The translations under genes were made by a program, and so were the position numbers. The notes under the pieces are model-generated. The model saw only the letters and a program-made list of their open reading frames with translations. It did no database searches and had not been told where the DNA came from. DNA of 64,000 nucleotides from Flavipsychrobacter sp. (GTDB lineage Bacteria > Bacteroidota > Bacteroidia > Chitinophagales > Chitinophagaceae). Positions 1 through 9,457 of the stretch are shown here, piece after piece (position 1 is the stretch's first letter; the number at the start of each line of letters is the position of its first letter). The stretch spans positions 253,125-317,124 of the forward strand of contig JANINW010000018.1 in the NCBI GenBank assembly GCA_024508935.1. Direction: 5' to 3'.

Positions 1-477
1 CCCCGCTATATACTGGATGGGGTGCCTGTAACCGGTAAGATAGATAAACTGGAATTTGAAGGCGACACTTGCACTGTAGTAGACTATAAAACCGGAGACC
101 CCGACAGGTCTGCGGCTGCCTATACAGCATCGCCCAACGAAAAAGAGCCCTTGGGTGGCGACTACTGGCGCCAGATGGTGTTTTATAAATTATTGATAGA
201 ACACTACCAGGACCGCAGCTGGAAGGTGAATATGGGCATGTTCGACTACGTAGAAAAAAGCAAAAAGAGCAACGAGTATAAACGCATATTTATACCGATG
301 TTCCCGCAGGATGAAGAAACAGTGCTGAAGCAATTAAAGGATTCCTACTCGCGTATTATGAACCATGAGTTTAATAAAGGCTGCGGTAAAGAAGACTGCT
401 ACTGGTGCAATTTTGCGCGGAAGTATGAGCTGGTGCGACCTGTTGAAGATGTAGTACTTGAAATAGACGACATATAA
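1..477 (+). CDS. PD-(D/E)XK nuclease domain protein, C-terminal part (5' end outside window)
   Basis: The reading frame is open from the first base, so only the last ~158 residues are present. They contain the core of a PD-(D/E)XK nuclease: a G-x-I-D-x-x-E stretch followed by VVDYKTG, where the Asp and the Lys of DYKTG would bind metal and catalyse cleavage. A later Gln/Tyr helix (WRQMVFYKLL) and a Cys-rich patch (CGKEDCYWC) near the end fit the RecB/AddB-like nuclease with its possible Fe-S-type cysteines. The likely full protein is a UvrD/RecB-like helicase-nuclease used in DNA repair or recombination, but the helicase part cannot be seen. A GTG at 22 is not a credible start because coding sequence continues upstream. 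It converges on the next gene across a shared terminator. Confidence 0.75.
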   Translation, partial: PRYILDGVPVTGKIDKLEFEGDTCTVVDYKTGDPDRSAAAYTASPNEKEPLGGDYWRQMVFYKLLIEHYQDRSWKVNMGMFDYVEKSKKSNEYKRIFIPMFPQDEETVLKQLKDSYSRIMNHEFNKGCGKEDCYWCNFARKYELVRPVEDVVLEIDDI

Positions 478-506
478 AAAAGTCCCGGCCAGCCGGGACT
501 TTTTTA
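476..506. terminator. Bidirectional intrinsic terminator
   Basis: A 9-bp perfect stem (481-489 with 492-500, AGTCCCGGC/GCCGGGACT) is flanked by A5 on the left and T6 on the right. It can therefore stop transcripts from both sides. It sits between two convergent genes. Confidence 0.85.
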
Positions 507-527
507 TATGCTATAATTTAAAGAAGA

Positions 528-941
528 TTATTTCATTGTAGTTTCCAGCTCTACCGTATAGGTAGTATTGTTGGTGGTGATATAATAGGGCCTGCTGCCA
601 ACAACCGTTTGAGAGCGGACAATATCCCAGCCATATCCATAAATATAGTACTGGCCCCTTTTCAAGTTTGTGAACGTTGCTACTGGTCTGCCATCTTCTA
701 TCTTACATTTAAAAGAATCATCAAACTTTTCTGGGTAAGTATCTGCATTGTATTTCAGGTATATCATGCAGCTATCTATATCCAGGCCGGTATGTACAGG
801 TATAATACGCAATGTGGCAGTGCCGCCTTTACCCGCTACAGGCGCGGTCACTTCCGTATTATTCTTATCCTTTTTACAACCGAATAATGCAACAACAATA
901 ACACCCGTCAAAAAAAGCCGGAAAACCCATGCTGGTTTCAT
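528..941 (-). CDS. Small lipoprotein of unknown function
   Basis: The 137-residue product begins with a lipoprotein signal: a short basic start, a hydrophobic stretch and the lipobox LFGC with Cys22, followed by a Lys/Asp-rich linker. It is therefore probably a lipid-anchored periplasmic or outer-membrane protein. The mature part (about residues 40-137) is predicted to be mostly beta strand and resembles a small carboxypeptidase-regulatory or transthyretin-like sandwich in feel (TLRIIPV, VATFTNLKRGQYYIYGYG), but I cannot assign a family. It is a single gene facing the nuclease gene. Confidence 0.7.
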   Translation of the reverse strand: MKPAWVFRLFLTGVIVVALFGCKKDKNNTEVTAPVAGKGGTATLRIIPVHTGLDIDSCMIYLKYNADTYPEKFDDSFKCKIEDGRPVATFTNLKRGQYYIYGYGWDIVRSQTVVGSRPYYITTNNTTYTVELETTMK

Positions 942-1012
942 GAAAAATGATTTTATGGATGATGAAGATACAAAAAAGAGTAAAAAATAAAAGCCATACC
1001 ACCGGTATATTA

Positions 1013-2515
1013 TTATTTATCTGTAGTGGTAGTGGCTACGTTGCTTGCTTTGCTTTCGTTCCATAGCCTGTCCAGGGCAGTTACAATATACCTGCATTGC
1101 CTGTACTTGTTGGCATTTTTGTCCAGGAACTCGGTTTCCTGTTGTACGCTCAATATCTTGTCTGCCCGGTTCATATCCATCGGTTCATTATTTACGAAAC
1201 GGTATACGGCAAACCTCAGTTTCTCCCTCGATTGGTTGCTGCCCTGCCATTGCAGCAAAGTTCCTTCAGACGACGGAATAGCTTTTAAAACCGGCGCCGA
1301 TGGTGGAATGCTGTCCAGCCACTTCATAACCGGTGGCAGCGCATAGCTCATGTTATACTTGCTGATGCTGTCTGTAACGGTGTAAGTGAGCTTGTCAAAA
1401 ATGGAAGCACTATAAAAGGCAAAGCCACTATTAGCGGCCTGGCGCCTGATGTCGCGCAGTTGCCATAATATCTCGTGTGTACCTGCCCATGGGCCACCAT
1501 TCCTGGCCTCGGCCATACGGTATATACCCAGCCCGTAATAAACATGTTTGCCATAGCTATGCTGTTCCCACCAGGGTAGTAGTATGTCAAAAGCGGCTGC
1601 GCGGTGGTTATGCTCCCAATACAGCTGGGGCAGAATATAATCTATCCAGCCTTTTTGTGCCCAGAGCAACACATCTGCATACAGGTCATCGTAACAGGTT
1701 TGCCCTCCGCGGGTAGGTGAGCCTATCGGGTCTTTGCTTTGGTTGCGCCATACACCAAAAGGACTGATGCCCAGCTTCATAAACGGTTTTTCATGTTTCA
1801 TTCGGGCATTCAATGTAGAAATGAACTGGCTGATATTATTCCTGCGCCAGTCGTCCTTACTGGTAAACTGTTGGCCATAGCGTGCAAAGGCATTATAGTC
1901 GCCAAACTCCTGGCCTGCTATGCGGTAAGGATAAAAATAATCGTCCAGGTGTACCGCATCTATATCATAGCGTCTTACCACATCCAGTATAATATCCAGT
2001 ACGTATTCCCTTGTCTCGGGTATACCTGGGTTCAGGTAGCCCTTGCCCCCATAGTTTACCACCCATTCAGGATGCATTCTGGTGACATGGTTGGCAGGGT
2101 TGGGATTTTTTTTGCTATCGGTAAGTGCGCGGAAAGGATTGAACCAGGCATGGAACTCCATATTCCGTTTATGCGCTTCTTCCACCATAAATACCAGCGG
2201 ATCATATAAAGGGAATGGTGGTTGCCCCTGGCGGCCGGTAAGGAAGCGGCTCCATGGCTCTATCGGCGATTTATAAAATGCATCGGCTGCAGGGCGCACC
2301 TGCACGATCACGGCATTGCAGCCCAGGGCTTTTAATTTATCCAGGCGTTCTACAAACTCCTGTTGCTGCTGCATAGCAGGCAAGCCTTGCTTTGAAGGCC
2401 AGTCTATATTAGATACGGTTGCTATCCAAGCAGCCCTGAACTCCCTTTTAGGCGACTGGGCATAAGCACTGAATGAGTATAATATGAATAAATAAAAAGC
2501 GATATGGCGCATCAC
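1013..2515 (-). CDS. Secreted glycoside hydrolase-like protein (GHL10 / DUF187, YngK-like)
   Basis: A 500-residue secreted protein with a signal peptide ending near AYAQ. Residues ~25-340 match the GHL10 (formerly DUF187) family, a TIM-barrel glycosidase-like group: FRAAWIATVSNIDWPS at the start of the barrel, AVIVQVRPAADAFY, HAWFNPFRA and the acidic AVHLDDYFYPYR motif whose Asp residues lie where catalytic acids are expected. Residues ~405-495 look like a fibronectin type III-like domain. The substrate is unknown; family members are thought to act on peptidoglycan-related or other polysaccharides. It is transcribed leftward after the DUF5606 gene, but a terminator between them suggests a separate transcript. 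Confidence 0.85.
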   Translation of the reverse strand: MMRHIAFYLFILYSFSAYAQSPKREFRAAWIATVSNIDWPSKQGLPAMQQQQEFVERLDKLKALGCNAVIVQVRPAADAFYKSPIEPWSRFLTGRQGQPPFPLYDPLVFMVEEAHKRNMEFHAWFNPFRALTDSKKNPNPANHVTRMHPEWVVNYGGKGYLNPGIPETREYVLDIILDVVRRYDIDAVHLDDYFYPYRIAGQEFGDYNAFARYGQQFTSKDDWRRNNISQFISTLNARMKHEKPFMKLGISPFGVWRNQSKDPIGSPTRGGQTCYDDLYADVLLWAQKGWIDYILPQLYWEHNHRAAAFDILLPWWEQHSYGKHVYYGLGIYRMAEARNGGPWAGTHEILWQLRDIRRQAANSGFAFYSASIFDKLTYTVTDSISKYNMSYALPPVMKWLDSIPPSAPVLKAIPSSEGTLLQWQGSNQSREKLRFAVYRFVNNEPMDMNRADKILSVQQETEFLDKNANKYRQCRYIVTALDRLWNESKASNVATTTTDK

Positions 2516-2559
2516 AGAAATATAAGCTAATGAAAGATACGTACTTAGTTTTTGGGCAC

Positions 2560-2590
2560 AAAAAAAGGCCGGACTTGATACAAGCCGGCC
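2560..2590 (-). terminator. Intrinsic terminator of the DUF5606 gene
   Basis: Read on the minus strand: stem GGCCGGCTTG, loop of three, CAAGTCCGGCC with one bulged base, then a run of seven T. It lies just downstream of the DUF5606 gene. Confidence 0.8.
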
Positions 2591-2608
2591 CTTAGGGTAT
2601 AAAAAGTT

Positions 2609-3184
2609 TTACTCTTCTGTTTTCTTTTTGCGGGCGGTTTTCTTAGCTGGTTTCTCTTCGCCGTTTTCAGTAGTAGCTGCTTCTGCTTTTTTAGCCCTGG
2701 CCTTTTTAGCAGGTTTTTCTTCTTTCACTGCTTCTGGTTCAGCAACCGGTACGGGTGCAGCCTCAGCTACTGGTGCTTCTTCCGCTACCTGCACTTCAAA
2801 GTTCAGCAGGTCATTTGCCTTTAGGACTTCGTACCATTTCAGCATTTTCTTCATATCGCTCACATAAACCCTTTCTTCATCAAATTCGGGGAAAATAGAT
2901 TTGAAGTAAGATTTTATCGCGTTGTTATCTGCAGTTTTTGCATCTACCAGTTTTACAGAGCTCTCGCTCTCCTTCATTTTCTGGAATACGTTGTGCAGGC
3001 GTACATTATCGCCGGTAGTATATACCTCGATACTTTCAAGAGGTGTCACATTGTGCAGGCGTGCAGAAATGAACTTGGTAGACTGATCTGCCAGGTTACG
3101 AACGATCGCACCGTCGCTTTTTGTTGCTAACAATTGAAAAAGGCCGCCTAAGCCGGTCACTGAAACTATTTCTCTGTATTCCAT
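2609..3184 (-). CDS. DUF5606 domain protein with Lys/Ala-rich tail
   Basis: Residues 1-130 match DUF5606, a small conserved protein of Bacteroidota (MEYREIVSVTGLGGLFQLL, then a conserved KSYFKSIFPEFDEERVY block). Its function is unknown. The tail from about residue 131 is low complexity: first Ala/Val/Pro/Glu rich, then blocks of KPAKKARAKK and KPAKKTARKKK like a histone-H1 or nucleoid-protein tail, which suggests nucleic acid contact. There is no signal peptide, so it is cytoplasmic. A TATTTTTG -7-like element lies 20-30 bases upstream on the minus strand, with no clear -33 partner at normal spacing. The start is the conserved MEYREI. Confidence 0.85.
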   Translation of the reverse strand: MEYREIVSVTGLGGLFQLLATKSDGAIVRNLADQSTKFISARLHNVTPLESIEVYTTGDNVRLHNVFQKMKESESSVKLVDAKTADNNAIKSYFKSIFPEFDEERVYVSDMKKMLKWYEVLKANDLLNFEVQVAEEAPVAEAAPVPVAEPEAVKEEKPAKKARAKKAEAATTENGEEKPAKKTARKKKTEE

Positions 3185-3274
3185 AATAAAATATTGAGGG
3201 GCAGCAAAAATATAATTTTTATGCTTATCAAGACCAGCATATCACATATTAATGTTGCTTATGTAATAATGTAT

Positions 3275-6200
3275 TTACCTTATCAGTGTAATGGTGCCTT
3301 TGTATTCTACTTCATTCACACCTGCATTGCCGCATATACCCTTAGCATAATAGTTATATGTGCCAAGGTCTTGTGGTATGCCTTTCCACTGGCCATCCCA
3401 TCCGTCTGACATATTATTCGTTTCAAAAACTTTTTGTCCAAAACGGTTATATATGGCAAATGTTATCAATTTAAAATCACCTTTGAAGAGTATGTGCATT
3501 TTATCGTTGCGGCCGTCGCCATTAGGGGTAAAGGCATCGGGTATGAATGGCTTGCAGCAGTTGTCATATTTCACTTCTGTTATAGCGGTATCAGCACATT
3601 CATGGGCATCAGATACATATACTGCATATTTACCATTTGGCATACCAGCGAGTTTTGAAGAATTACCCGGGGCGCTCCACAAGTAGTTATACGGTTCTGT
3701 ACCACCTTTTACATCTGCATTGATCACACCGCCATTATCATACCCTTCGCAATCATTAGGGGTAGCTACCAGTGTTACAATCAATTCTTCCGGAGAGTTT
3801 ACACTTACTATAGTGTCTTTAAGGCAGTTCTTGCTGTCGCTTACTGTTACGGTATAATTACCTGCTTTCAGGTTCTTTATTATATTCAGGTCCTGGAATA
3901 TTTCGTTGTTCACCTTGTATTTCAGCGGAGGAACGCCGCCGGTAACATCAAGGGTGATAATACCGTTTGCATATCCGAAGCAACTGACATCTTCAACAGC
4001 AGCATCTTCTATAACAATATGCGGGTATCCTATCAGTGCTACTGTAGTATCCTTTTCGCAATTATTATCATCTTTTACGTAAAAAGTATACTGGCCTTCT
4101 GTAAGCTGGGTAAAGCTGCCCGAGCTGCCAAGTGACGTAGGAGATGTGCCATATTTATAAGGTGGTACGCCGCCATTTGCTGTTATGTTCACTGCACCAT
4201 CGGCAAAACCTTCGCAGGTAGGGTTGGTTATATTGAGGCTTTTTACATAGAATGGAGCAGGTTGAGATATTACAACAGTCGTGTCTTTAATGCAGCCATT
4301 ATTATCCCTTACCCTTACATATTGCGCCCCGGCTCCTAAACCTTTGATTGGGTTTGCTGACTGGAATGGCGCAAAGGCTACCGAATAAGTGTACGCCGGT
4401 GTACCACCGGTAGCATTTACTGTTATGCTACCAGTCTTCTCTCCGTTACATAGGACATCACTAGTAGTCATGGTAAATGCAAGCGCAGACGGTTCAGGTA
4501 TGTCTATTACAGTGTCGCGTATGCAACCATTCGCATCTTTTATATGAAAGGTATAGGTGCCGGCCGCTAAATTGCTGATAGTCGCATTTGTGCTGTAAGC
4601 TCCGGTTCCTACTGCATAGCTATAGGTAGGAGTACCACCCGAAGGGAAGAATGTAATAGAACCATTTGAATAACCATGGCAGGAAGGCATTTGTATGCCG
4701 TAAGCCGGTGCTATAATAGTAGGTTGTGCGATATTCACAGGTGTAGTATCTTTTGTACAGCCAATGTTATCCTTAACATGTACTATATAAGTGCCTGCCG
4801 GCAACCCATTCAAAATATTGCTGGTGCCAAAGGAACCGGTACCTACTGCATAAGTGTAAGGACTTACCCCACCTGCTGCTGTAACAGTGATCGAACCGGT
4901 GCTTTCATTAAAGCATTTTACATCAGCTACTGCAAGTGTGGCTGTAACCTTTAAAGAATCGTCTATTGCTATTGCCGTGTCTTTTATACAGCCGTGATTA
5001 TCGAGAATATGGAAGATATAAAGATTTGCAGCAAGGCTGTTGAATACAGGATTAGTACTGTATGTACCAGAACCAACCGCATATTGGTAAGAAGGTATAC
5101 CGCCAGTAGCGCTCAGTGTTACCGAGCCATTATTGAGTGGGCTGCAGGTAGACCGTTTTACAAGTGCTGTGGGAACAATACGGGTTGGCTCCGTCATGAC
5201 CACAACAGTATCTTTTATGCAATTATTGGCATCTTTTACATGCAGGGTATAAGTACCTGCTGCCAGGCCGGTTAGTACATTGCTGGAACCATATGAGCCG
5301 GAGCCCACTGCGTAGGTGTAAGGTGTAACACCCCCCGTAGCAGTAACGGTAAATGTACCATCCGTATAAGCATTACACGTTGGCATTACCATAGCCACAT
5401 TGGTTATTTGCAGCAGCGTAGGTTGTGTTATAGTAATGGATGTATCTTTTATACAGTTGTTAGCATCTTTGATATGAATAATGTAAGTACCCGCAGGTAG
5501 CCCGTTAAATACATTGGTAGAACTGTAAGCGCCTGTACCAATAGCATAGGTGTATGGGCTTACACCGCCTGAAGCGGTAGTTGTTATGCCACCATTAGAC
5601 ATGTTATAGCACTGCACATTGGTTACCACAGAAGTGCTGGTAATAGGTGTTGGCTGGGTTAATGCAATAACAGTATCAAGATAGCACTGGCGCACATCTT
5701 CTATATGGAAGTTGTAGGTGCCTGCAGGAAGGTTAGGGAAATTGCCACTGCTTCCCAGCGGGCCGGTACCAAGTTTATACTGGTATGGCGAGGTGCCGCC
5801 AAACCCACTCAACGAAACAGCACCGGTATTATCACCGTTGCAAAGTATATTGGTTATGGTAGCATTTACATGTATGTATATAGAATCCTTCAGTACAAAT
5901 AAGGTGTCTTTAGTGCAGTTATTGGCATCTTTAATATGAATGAGGTAAGAGCCTGCCGACAAGCCGCTGTATGTATTGGTACTGCTGAATGGTCCTGTAC
6001 CCAGTGCGTATTGGTAGGGTGCGACGCCATTGTACGCATTAACAGTGATGACACCACTCGTAAAATAGTTACAAGGGGGCTGCACAAAAGTTATATTGGC
6101 ATTAATAGCTGTTGGTTGTGATAAGTTAACAACAGTATCCTTTATACATTGATTACTATCCCTGATGTGCAATGTGTAAGTGCCGGCAGCCAAATTGGTA

Positions 6201-7804
6201 AATACATTATTGGAAGAATAGGCGCCGGCATCAATAGCATAATAAAAATTAGGTAAGCCACCGGTAGCAGTTACCGTAATACTGCCATCATTGCCGCCAT
6301 TACAAACAGGTTGTACCATGCTTACAGATGGTATGATGGCAGGCGGTGGCGCAATAACAATATTGGTGTCTTTAAAACAACCATTTGCATTGGTAACACG
6401 GAAAATATAGGTACCGGGATACAGGCTGTCCTGCTGTGTACCTGTTAAACCGGGGAATGTATGAACAAGGCTCGAAGATTGATAGATGCTGATAGTCCAG
6501 GGAGATGGCGTGCCGGATGGCGTCATATTGAATACCGCCTTCTTTACACAGGTAGAGGGTGTAACTAATGCATAAGTGATGGCCGGATCAGGTAGTACAA
6601 TTATGGTATAGGCCATTGTCTGTTTGCTCGACAATGGGCATCCGTTATCCGTGTAGGTAATAAAGAAGTTGTAGTTGCCCGGAGGAACGCCGGCAAGGTT
6701 CCAGGAAAAAGAACCGGTAGGCGCTGTTGTATTATTGTTTGTGATGGTGAACGTAGCCCCTGCAGGTATGCCGGAAGCTGATACGTTAATAACATCCAGG
6801 TCAGGATCGGTAGGATTAATATTAAATGCAACGGTGCCGGAAGAGCGGCAGGCTTTGAAAGTGACTGTATCTACTATGCTGCCGTTGGATGGATTGGACA
6901 TACTGCCGCTAGGCGGGTTATTGCTGCAACTGCTTAATACCACAAAAGTCATTTCGCGCATGCTGGTACCCACCAGGGTAGTGCCGCGATATTCCGACAC
7001 CTGGTTCACCACCAGTGATCGTTGCGCAAGATTGGGTGTAAAACCAAGCTGGCCGGTACTGGTGTTAAAACTGAATGTACCGGTGCTAACTGCCAGGGGG
7101 GCTGTAGCGGTATAAGGTGTTACATAAGTTACAAATCCGCCAATTCCATTCAAACCGCTTACCAATGCATAACTGAGGTTGTCTCCATCAGCATCAACAG
7201 TACCGGGGTTATAGTTTGCAGCCTTATTGATACAGAAAAAAGGCGTAGGAATAGTAGTATAGGTAGGAGAAGAGTTGGACCCGCCAACATTATTTAATGT
7301 AGCTTCCAGTGCGGTAATACTACCGCTTACAATGTTTGTCAAAGTATTACTGCGTCCCGCACTTGCCGTGCTCATAGTTCCCGTAAAACGGAACTTCCAG
7401 TTGGCTGAAGCACCGCTAAGTGTAACCGTATTGGAATAAGTGAATTTTTTTACGCCGGGAATTGTGCCTGTTGTACTTACGCAGGAGGTGTTTGATAACT
7501 GAGCCGCGCAAACAGGTGTTACTTCTGTACCTGATGTAGGTGCCTGGTTAACGAGGTTGATGGTAGTAAATAATGAAGAGCCATTTAAAACCTGTACCTG
7601 TGCTGTAGCTCCCGCCAGGCTTGGAAATGAAGCACCACTACAGTCGCCATATATAACCAGGGTAATATTATACGTATTGCCGCTTACATAAGTATAAAAA
7701 AAGTCGGCACCATATAAGTGTGTTGCCGAGGCCTTACCACTTAATCCTAATATGCACGCAATTATTAATATACTGAAACGATAGGAAGCGTATATTTTTT
7801 TCAT
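3275..7804 (-). CDS. Giant T9SS type B surface protein with twelve SprB-type repeats
   Basis: A 1509-residue exported protein. A signal peptide (residues 1-27, ending SGKASA) is followed by an N-terminal domain (~28-300: THLYGADFFYTY, IYGDCSG) common in large Bacteroidota surface proteins, then one or two Ig/cadherin-like domains (~300-490). Twelve tandem repeats of about 77 residues follow (~490-1417), each with a C-N-G/D start, a GG-x-x-P-Y-x-Y-A-x-G turn, L-x-A-G-x-Y and D-x-N-x-C-x-K-D-T. The last ~90 residues are a CHU_C/gliding-motility C-terminal domain (FTPNGDGRNDKMHI, IYNRFGQKVFE, WDGQWKG), the type B signal for T9SS export. SprB of Flavobacterium is a mobile adhesin in gliding; here adhesion is the likely role, by analogy only. 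It appears monocistronic. Confidence 0.9.
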   Translation of the reverse strand: MKKIYASYRFSILIIACILGLSGKASATHLYGADFFYTYVSGNTYNITLVIYGDCSGASFPSLAGATAQVQVLNGSSLFTTINLVNQAPTSGTEVTPVCAAQLSNTSCVSTTGTIPGVKKFTYSNTVTLSGASANWKFRFTGTMSTASAGRSNTLTNIVSGSITALEATLNNVGGSNSSPTYTTIPTPFFCINKAANYNPGTVDADGDNLSYALVSGLNGIGGFVTYVTPYTATAPLAVSTGTFSFNTSTGQLGFTPNLAQRSLVVNQVSEYRGTTLVGTSMREMTFVVLSSCSNNPPSGSMSNPSNGSIVDTVTFKACRSSGTVAFNINPTDPDLDVINVSASGIPAGATFTITNNNTTAPTGSFSWNLAGVPPGNYNFFITYTDNGCPLSSKQTMAYTIIVLPDPAITYALVTPSTCVKKAVFNMTPSGTPSPWTISIYQSSSLVHTFPGLTGTQQDSLYPGTYIFRVTNANGCFKDTNIVIAPPPAIIPSVSMVQPVCNGGNDGSITVTATGGLPNFYYAIDAGAYSSNNVFTNLAAGTYTLHIRDSNQCIKDTVVNLSQPTAINANITFVQPPCNYFTSGVITVNAYNGVAPYQYALGTGPFSSTNTYSGLSAGSYLIHIKDANNCTKDTLFVLKDSIYIHVNATITNILCNGDNTGAVSLSGFGGTSPYQYKLGTGPLGSSGNFPNLPAGTYNFHIEDVRQCYLDTVIALTQPTPITSTSVVTNVQCYNMSNGGITTTASGGVSPYTYAIGTGAYSSTNVFNGLPAGTYIIHIKDANNCIKDTSITITQPTLLQITNVAMVMPTCNAYTDGTFTVTATGGVTPYTYAVGSGSYGSSNVLTGLAAGTYTLHVKDANNCIKDTVVVMTEPTRIVPTALVKRSTCSPLNNGSVTLSATGGIPSYQYAVGSGTYSTNPVFNSLAANLYIFHILDNHGCIKDTAIAIDDSLKVTATLAVADVKCFNESTGSITVTAAGGVSPYTYAVGTGSFGTSNILNGLPAGTYIVHVKDNIGCTKDTTPVNIAQPTIIAPAYGIQMPSCHGYSNGSITFFPSGGTPTYSYAVGTGAYSTNATISNLAAGTYTFHIKDANGCIRDTVIDIPEPSALAFTMTTSDVLCNGEKTGSITVNATGGTPAYTYSVAFAPFQSANPIKGLGAGAQYVRVRDNNGCIKDTTVVISQPAPFYVKSLNITNPTCEGFADGAVNITANGGVPPYKYGTSPTSLGSSGSFTQLTEGQYTFYVKDDNNCEKDTTVALIGYPHIVIEDAAVEDVSCFGYANGIITLDVTGGVPPLKYKVNNEIFQDLNIIKNLKAGNYTVTVSDSKNCLKDTIVSVNSPEELIVTLVATPNDCEGYDNGGVINADVKGGTEPYNYLWSAPGNSSKLAGMPNGKYAVYVSDAHECADTAITEVKYDNCCKPFIPDAFTPNGDGRNDKMHILFKGDFKLITFAIYNRFGQKVFETNNMSDGWDGQWKGIPQDLGTYNYYAKGICGNAGVNEVEYKGTITLIR
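3554..6336 (-). repeat. Twelve tandem SprB-type coding repeats
   Basis: Twelve in-frame units of about 231 bp encode the ~77-residue modules of the giant surface protein. They are diverged at the DNA level, which implies an old expansion. The most conserved block is the GTYxxHIKDANNCIKDT region near each unit's end. The last two or three units are the most diverged. Confidence 0.85.
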
Positions 7805-7966
7805 AGAGCTATATGCTTAAAAATGCATTAACTGATTTTATAATCTACTTATTGCAAAGTGTATAAAGATAGACAGATATTTTTATATAACTGTTGGCAG
7901 CGGGTTTCGATACCTCATATTACCCATCTATGACAAGAATAGCTGCTTTTTTAACCAATAGATAAA

Positions 7967-9451
7967 TTAAAATAATTTCTTATTTTTAATAATACTATCT
8001 ATATAGGTATATACATCATCCGAAGGCTTGAATAGGAGGATACAAAACGAATAAATAATAATTATAATGACTGTTCTTACAGCAGTATCTAATACCGGGT
8101 TAAGCATAAATGGCAAAAAATACCCTGCCATCCCGGCTATTATGCCTGACAAAAGTACCAGTAAACTTTTATTGCTAAATGGGTGAAGCTGTAGTTTTGC
8201 CTTGAGAAACAGCATTTTAATAATATTATAGATGCCTAATGCTATGGTGGATGCCCAGGCGGCACCATACACGCCGTATTCCGGTATGAGGAAATAATCC
8301 AAGGCAACAGTGATGACTAGTAATAAGACAGTTATATAAAAATTGAACCGGTAATATCTCGATACACTCAGCAGTTCATTGTTCAGCCCTGTGATCATAT
8401 CTATCATAGCCCCTATCATCAGTATCCATACGAGTGTGTCCACATTATTATACTTTTCACCCAGCACCAGGACCACGTTTGGTGCATTGCAGGCTATAAT
8501 AACTGCCATTGCGGTGGTTACAACCAATATATTGATACCCGAGCGGGTAAAAAGGTTCTTAACTTCGGCCATTTCATTATTTTCAAATGCTTTATTCAGC
8601 ATAGGTGTAGCCGCCGCCGCCATCGCCCGGTACGGAACCCTGAATATGGTAATGATAAAAGACGCAAAAGCATAAATAGCTACCGACACCAATCCTTTTG
8701 TATCCCATACACTTACCAGAAGCGTATTTATATTATCCAATAAGGTGATAGATACATTCAGCAGCAAATGGAACAATGCAAAGTCTGTAATAGCTTTTAG
8801 TTCCTGGCCTGAAAACAAACCGAATTGGAAAGCGAGGCCAAACCCTTTTGTTTTGGCTGCCAGCAAAAGCATAGATGCCAATGGTACGAAATGAACCAAT
8901 ATACCTGAGATGATAAAGCCTTCGAAGCTGATAAGACCGAAATAATAAGCCAAAACCAGGCCTATATTAAATATCCGCAATACTATTTCGCGTATGAAAG
9001 AAGATACGGCCACCTTCATCTGAGACATCAGGTAATGCTCCAGCAAGGTGATGAACGCCCATAGCAATACATATACAGGCACCCAAAAGAAAAACTTATC
9101 AATATAGGCTCTATCCTGTGGCTGGTAATAAGCAAGTATGTGCTCATGACCAAATGCATAGCCAATGCTTAGCAAAGCAGTAATAACAACAGGCACTAAA
9201 AAGCTGATAGTGATCAATACCTGCCGTCGCTTGTCTTCAGCATTATAACGGTGTACAAAAACGTATAAAGTAGTTTGTATGCCGGCCAGCACAAACTGCA
9301 TGCCCACAATAGCCTGCCTGAGCAATAATTGCGAGAAACCGAATTGCTGCTGCGGTATCTTAGATGATACATATAGTAGCAAAGCACCCAGCAAAGCGCC
9401 TGAAAAAGTAACTATCGTTGTTTTTATGGATTGCCGGAATACTATGCCCAT
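7967..9451 (-). CDS. Polysaccharide flippase (Wzx/MATE-like)
   Basis: A 494-residue membrane protein with many hydrophobic segments spread over its length (about 12-14 predicted), matching the oligosaccharide flippase / polysaccharide biosynthesis protein family in the MOP superfamily. Such proteins move lipid-linked glycans across the inner membrane. It is the last gene of the leftward operon, six bases after a GT2 gene, and the neighbours are glycosyltransferases, which supports the assignment. Substrate unknown. No terminator was found in the 162-base gap before the giant surface protein gene. Confidence 0.85.
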   Translation of the reverse strand: MGIVFRQSIKTTIVTFSGALLGALLLYVSSKIPQQQFGFSQLLLRQAIVGMQFVLAGIQTTLYVFVHRYNAEDKRRQVLITISFLVPVVITALLSIGYAFGHEHILAYYQPQDRAYIDKFFFWVPVYVLLWAFITLLEHYLMSQMKVAVSSFIREIVLRIFNIGLVLAYYFGLISFEGFIISGILVHFVPLASMLLLAAKTKGFGLAFQFGLFSGQELKAITDFALFHLLLNVSITLLDNINTLLVSVWDTKGLVSVAIYAFASFIITIFRVPYRAMAAAATPMLNKAFENNEMAEVKNLFTRSGINILVVTTAMAVIIACNAPNVVLVLGEKYNNVDTLVWILMIGAMIDMITGLNNELLSVSRYYRFNFYITVLLLVITVALDYFLIPEYGVYGAAWASTIALGIYNIIKMLFLKAKLQLHPFSNKSLLVLLSGIIAGMAGYFLPFMLNPVLDTAVRTVIIIIIYSFCILLFKPSDDVYTYIDSIIKNKKLF

Positions 9452-9457
9452 TTGCAG

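Noticed and set aside
3554-6336. A CRISPR-like or other non-coding array suggested by the regular ~231-bp periodicity
   Set aside because: The units are in frame within one long open frame, each encodes the same protein module, and neither short direct repeats nor unique spacers are present.
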